A stretch of DNA of 38,034 nt, from the IMG/VR virus record IMGVR_UViG_3300020436_000029, positions 1 through 38,034 of that record. One strand, written 5' to 3'. How positions within the stretch are numbered: position 1 is the first letter of the stretch; each line of letters begins with the position of its first letter. The notes beneath the pieces were generated by a model. That model worked only from the letters and a program-made list of their open reading frames with translations, had not been told where the DNA came from and ran no database searches. Positions 35,183 to 38,034 of this stretch are shown piece by piece. The DNA comes from a virus. The position numbers and the translations under genes are program-made.

Positions 35183-36007
35183 ATGGCATCTCCAAGTTCA
35201 AGAGCAGAATTAATTACGTATGCTAAGAGACAACTTGGCGAACCTGTGCTGCAAGTCAATATAGATGATGAACAGGTCAACAACGTAATAGACGACACGT
35301 ATCAGTTTTTTCAAGAGAACTGTTACAATGGGATGGAGCGTGCATACTTATATCACGAAATTACTGCAGATGATAAAACTCGTTTCGCAGCAACCACTAC
35401 TACTATAGCTCAAGATGGTGGTGTAGCCCCAGTTGCAGTTGGAACTTGGAAAGAAGCGCAAAACTTCATTCCGATTCCTGATCATGTAGTTGGTATTACT
35501 AGAGTATTTGGTCTTGTTAGTAATTCAATTCGTTCTAATCTCTTTGGTGTTGAGTATCAGTTATTCTTGAATGATCTATATGCATTTGGATCACTTGATA
35601 TTCTTAATTATTTTATGACTAAACAATATCTAGAAACTCTAGATATGGTTTTGAACAATGGTTCATTCCAACAGTTTAGATTTACAGCACGTCGTGATCG
35701 TCTTTACATGGATCTTGACAAAGATTTTCTCAAAAATGGATCCAATATCCTAATTGAGTGTCATCGTCTTATAGATCCTACGGAAGCTACAGAAATGAAC
35801 AACGATATGTTTGTTAAGAAGTATGCTACTGCTCTTATGAAGAGACAGTGGGGTATGAATCTAATCAAATATACTAACGTTCAACTACCTGGCGGTGTAA
35901 CACTTAATGGTAGAGAAATTTATATGGACGCACTAGCAGAAATTGAGAAAATCGAAAGTGAGGTTCTCAGTAAGTATGCTATACCACCAATGGATATGAT
36001 CGGATAA
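35183..36007 (+). CDS. gp13: Neck protein gp13
   Basis: The sequence MASPSSRAELITYAKRQLGE, followed by VNIDDEQVNNVIDDTYQFFQ, is the form I recognise as cyanophage gp13; T4 gp13 is 309 residues, this one 274. In T4, gp13 forms the upper neck ring beneath the portal and, with gp14, connects the DNA-filled head to the tail. The ATG at 35183 is chosen because the family starts at MASPSS; a TTG at 35174 would add three residues and sits at better spacing (five bases) from the AAGGG ribosome-site candidate. It begins a tightly packed block: gp14 starts one base after its stop. Transcription probably starts at the box in the terminator loop. Confidence 0.93.
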   Translation: MASPSSRAELITYAKRQLGEPVLQVNIDDEQVNNVIDDTYQFFQENCYNGMERAYLYHEITADDKTRFAATTTTIAQDGGVAPVAVGTWKEAQNFIPIPDHVVGITRVFGLVSNSIRSNLFGVEYQLFLNDLYAFGSLDILNYFMTKQYLETLDMVLNNGSFQQFRFTARRDRLYMDLDKDFLKNGSNILIECHRLIDPTEATEMNNDMFVKKYATALMKRQWGMNLIKYTNVQLPGGVTLNGREIYMDALAEIEKIESEVLSKYAIPPMDMIG

Positions 36008-36008
36008 A

Positions 36009-36899
36009 ATGCCTACCAGTCCCTACTTTCCAACTTACCACCAAGGTCACAGTGGAGAACAGAATCTCGTACAAGATCTCGTGGATGAGCAAATCAAATT
36101 GTTTGGTTCAGATATATATTATCTACCAAAGACGATTCTAGCGGATAATACTTTGGATGAAGTTAGATACACTAAGTATCAAGATCAATTCCAAATTGAA
36201 ATGATGTTAATTAACGTCATGGGTTTTGGAGATAACGCAGAATTTGTAAGTAAGTTTGGTTTGCAAATTACAGACGAGATAATTTTTCGTGTGTCTACAA
36301 AAAGATGGGAAGAAGAAGTAGCAGAACATAGTATGGCTGCAAAACTTACAGTTCCTGAGAGACCTAATGAGGGAGACCTTTTATATTATCCTCTCACACA
36401 AAACTTATATGAAATTAAATATGTTGGAAAAGAAGAACCTTTTTTCCAGTTTGGTAAGATACAATTTTATGCGATCACTGCAGAACTATATCAGGTTGGT
36501 TCAGACGATCTTGCTACAGGTGTTGCAGAGATAGATGCTATAGAAGAATTGTTCGATACTGCTATATCTCTTACAATGGGAGTTGGTGGTACAGGTGATT
36601 TTACTGCTGGTGAGACAGTAACTGGTGGTACTACTTCTACAACAGCAGAAGTCAAGTCATGGGATAGTTCTACAAGAATACTACAGGTAATTAATAGAAC
36701 TGGAACATTTGCTGCAAATGAATCACTTACTGGTAATGATAGTAGTGCTGTATGGGTTGTATCAACCTTCGACACATTGCAGAATACAAACAGTGAGTAT
36801 GATCAAAATAGAGCAATAGAGAATGAAGCTGACAATGTAGTTGATTGGTCAGAAGGTAATCCATTCGGTGAGTTTGGTAATTTTACAGGTAGCATATAA
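36009..36899 (+). CDS. gp14: Neck protein gp14
   Basis: Order and sequence (MPTSPYFPTYHQGHSGEQNL, then LVDEQIKLFGSDIYYLPK) identify gp14, the second neck ring of T4-like phages, which joins gp13 to the tail-completion protein gp15. It has 296 residues against 256 in T4. The extra length is a Thr/Gly-rich module at about residues 190-252 (bases 36580-36765): F-x-AGETVTGGTTSTTAEV..W......VINRTGTFAANESLTG. The end (NPFGEFGNF) follows an acidic segment, ENEADNVVDWSEG, which I recall in other cyanophage gp14 proteins, so the module is probably a lineage feature rather than a recent insertion. The stop and the gp15 start share one base (TAATG). Confidence 0.92.
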   Translation: MPTSPYFPTYHQGHSGEQNLVQDLVDEQIKLFGSDIYYLPKTILADNTLDEVRYTKYQDQFQIEMMLINVMGFGDNAEFVSKFGLQITDEIIFRVSTKRWEEEVAEHSMAAKLTVPERPNEGDLLYYPLTQNLYEIKYVGKEEPFFQFGKIQFYAITAELYQVGSDDLATGVAEIDAIEELFDTAISLTMGVGGTGDFTAGETVTGGTTSTTAEVKSWDSSTRILQVINRTGTFAANESLTGNDSSAVWVVSTFDTLQNTNSEYDQNRAIENEADNVVDWSEGNPFGEFGNFTGSI

Positions 36900-37699
36900 T
36901 GTTAGGAAATCATTTTTACAACCAGATAGTTCGTAAGAACATCATAGCATTTGGAACTCTCTTCAATAATATTACAATGAAGAGTACAGATCCAAGCACT
37001 GGTGATGTATTAGAAGAAATTAAAGTACCGTTAGCATACGGTCCTAAACAAAAATTTATTGTACGTTTAGAAGAAAACGCAAGTTCTAGAAAGGTAGCGA
37101 TTACTTTACCTAGATTGTATTTTGAAATGACGAGTATCGATTATGATCCTACTCGCAAAACATCTCCAATTCAAAAATACAAAACTATCATTGATGGCAA
37201 TGGTGGAGAGGTAAGAGTTCAATACGTTCCTGTTCCATATAACTTATCATTTGAACTTGGTGTTATGGCAAAGTCACAAGACGATGCTTTACAAATTACT
37301 GAGCAAATCTTACCATATTTTCAACCATCATTTAGTGTTACTCTCAACATGATACCTGACATGAATGAGAAAAGAGATATTGCTGTTGTATTAAATAACG
37401 TTACATACGAAGACGCATGGGACGATAGTTTTTACGAACGTAGATATATCGTTTACACTTTAAACTTCACAATGAAGTCTTACTTATACGGTCCTTACAA
37501 CACATCAGATGTTATCAAGAAAGCAATCATACATGAGACACTTGGTGACGCTGCAGTCAACCGTAGAACTATTACAAGAACATATACACCCAAAGCAAAA
37601 ACAGATATCAATCAAGACGGTCAAATTGATGCTGCAGATGATGTATTGGTCGATGCTGGTGACGACTTTGGATTTAATGAAGGAATAGAATTCTTATGA
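36899..37699 (+). CDS. gp15: Tail completion / sheath stabiliser protein gp15
   Basis: The 266 residues match T4 gp15 in length (272) and in position. In T4, gp15 caps the finished tail and sheath, and provides the surface to which the head-neck docks. The start MLGNHFYNQIVRKNIIAFGT and the internal NMIPDMNEKRDIAVVLNNV are the family features I recognise. The C-terminus is unusual: residues 236-247 (bases 37604-37639) read D-I-N-Q-D-G-Q-I-D-A-A-D, an exact EF-hand/dockerin-type calcium loop. The stop overlaps the gp16 start (ATGA), so the two are translationally coupled. Confidence 0.92.
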   Translation: MLGNHFYNQIVRKNIIAFGTLFNNITMKSTDPSTGDVLEEIKVPLAYGPKQKFIVRLEENASSRKVAITLPRLYFEMTSIDYDPTRKTSPIQKYKTIIDGNGGEVRVQYVPVPYNLSFELGVMAKSQDDALQITEQILPYFQPSFSVTLNMIPDMNEKRDIAVVLNNVTYEDAWDDSFYERRYIVYTLNFTMKSYLYGPYNTSDVIKKAIIHETLGDAAVNRRTITRTYTPKAKTDINQDGQIDAADDVLVDAGDDFGFNEGIEFL

Positions 37700-38034
37700 G
37701 TAACCTAGAAGACAACATGGAAGAACTTCTTAACATGGAAGTAGAACCTGTTGATAAACCTAATATACCCAGAGTAAAATCAAAGGAAGACGATCAGGAA
37801 AAAGACTATGAATATACACGCGGAGAATTGTATAGTCTTATAGATCAGGGTCAGGAGGCGGTCAGAGGTGCCTTAGAGGTAGCACAGGAAAGTGGGCATC
37901 CAAGAGCATATGAAGTCGCTGTAGCAGCAATGAAGCACGTTGCAGACATGACTGAAAAACTTCAAGACCTACATAAGAAAATGAAAGACCTTGATGAAGA
38001 AGCAAAAGGTCCTAAAAATATTACTAACAACGCT
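37696..38034 (+). CDS. gp16: Small terminase subunit gp16 (3' end outside window)
   Basis: The frame runs 113 codons to the last base of the window without a stop. It starts at ATG 37696, overlapping the gp15 stop by four bases. The N-terminus is acidic (MSNLEDNMEELLNMEVEPVD), followed by a YTRGELYSLIDQGQEAVRGA helix and a long helical segment ending MTEKLQDLHKKMKDLDEEAK. T4 gp16 is 164 residues; the acidic start, central helices and position before gp17 support small terminase, which assembles as a ring and regulates the large packaging motor. The last visible residues (GPKNITNN) lie past the helical core, so little of the protein is missing. Confidence 0.9.
   Translation, partial: MSNLEDNMEELLNMEVEPVDKPNIPRVKSKEDDQEKDYEYTRGELYSLIDQGQEAVRGALEVAQESGHPRAYEVAVAAMKHVADMTEKLQDLHKKMKDLDEEAKGPKNITNNA

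Overview
This window is one strand of late, virion-structural genes from a T4-like marine myovirus of the cyanophage type (the lineage of Prochlorococcus and Synechococcus myoviruses; a Pelagibacter myophage relative cannot be excluded). The evidence is the gene order gp7-like, gp8, large baseplate/fibre genes, gp13, gp14, gp15, gp16; the recognisable N-termini of cyanophage gp8 and gp13; the AT-rich composition; and TAAATA-type (T4 late promoter) boxes in the gaps between genes. Every supported gene is on the + strand and nothing host-metabolic is visible.

Layout. 1-5934: 3' part of a giant baseplate/virion protein in the position of gp7. 5994-7814: gp8 baseplate wedge, followed by a strong intrinsic terminator and a new late promoter. 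7913-16000: a 2695-residue DUF4815-type structural protein. 16010-21015: a 68-residue protein, a 1436-residue fibre-like protein that carries a cupredoxin-like domain, and a 166-residue protein, all tightly coupled. 21061-32547: a 3828-residue giant tail fibre with two repeat arrays. 32573-34380: three paralogous ~200-residue probable adhesins. 34424-34891: a protein with a tail-assembly-chaperone-like segment. 34924-35133: a 69-residue coiled-coil protein, followed by a terminator whose loop contains a late-promoter box. 35183-38034: gp13, gp14 and gp15 (neck and tail completion) and the start of gp16 (small terminase).

How they fit together. The first half builds the baseplate rim and fibres, the middle supplies fibre tips and an assembly helper, and the last block closes the head-tail joint and begins the DNA-packaging genes. 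Most junctions are overlapping or 1-10 bases apart. The few longer gaps each hold a late-promoter-like box, often overlapping the upstream stop codon.

The most notable content is architectural: the same small protein modules (a GSGY-type repeat, an F-x-x-GE/SGGT-type repeat, helical units, an LDGV beta unit) are spread through many otherwise unrelated virion proteins. The other points of interest are a copper-site-like domain in a virion protein, a dockerin-like calcium loop at the end of gp15, and a late promoter nested in a terminator hairpin. No gap longer than 300 bases lacks a gene.
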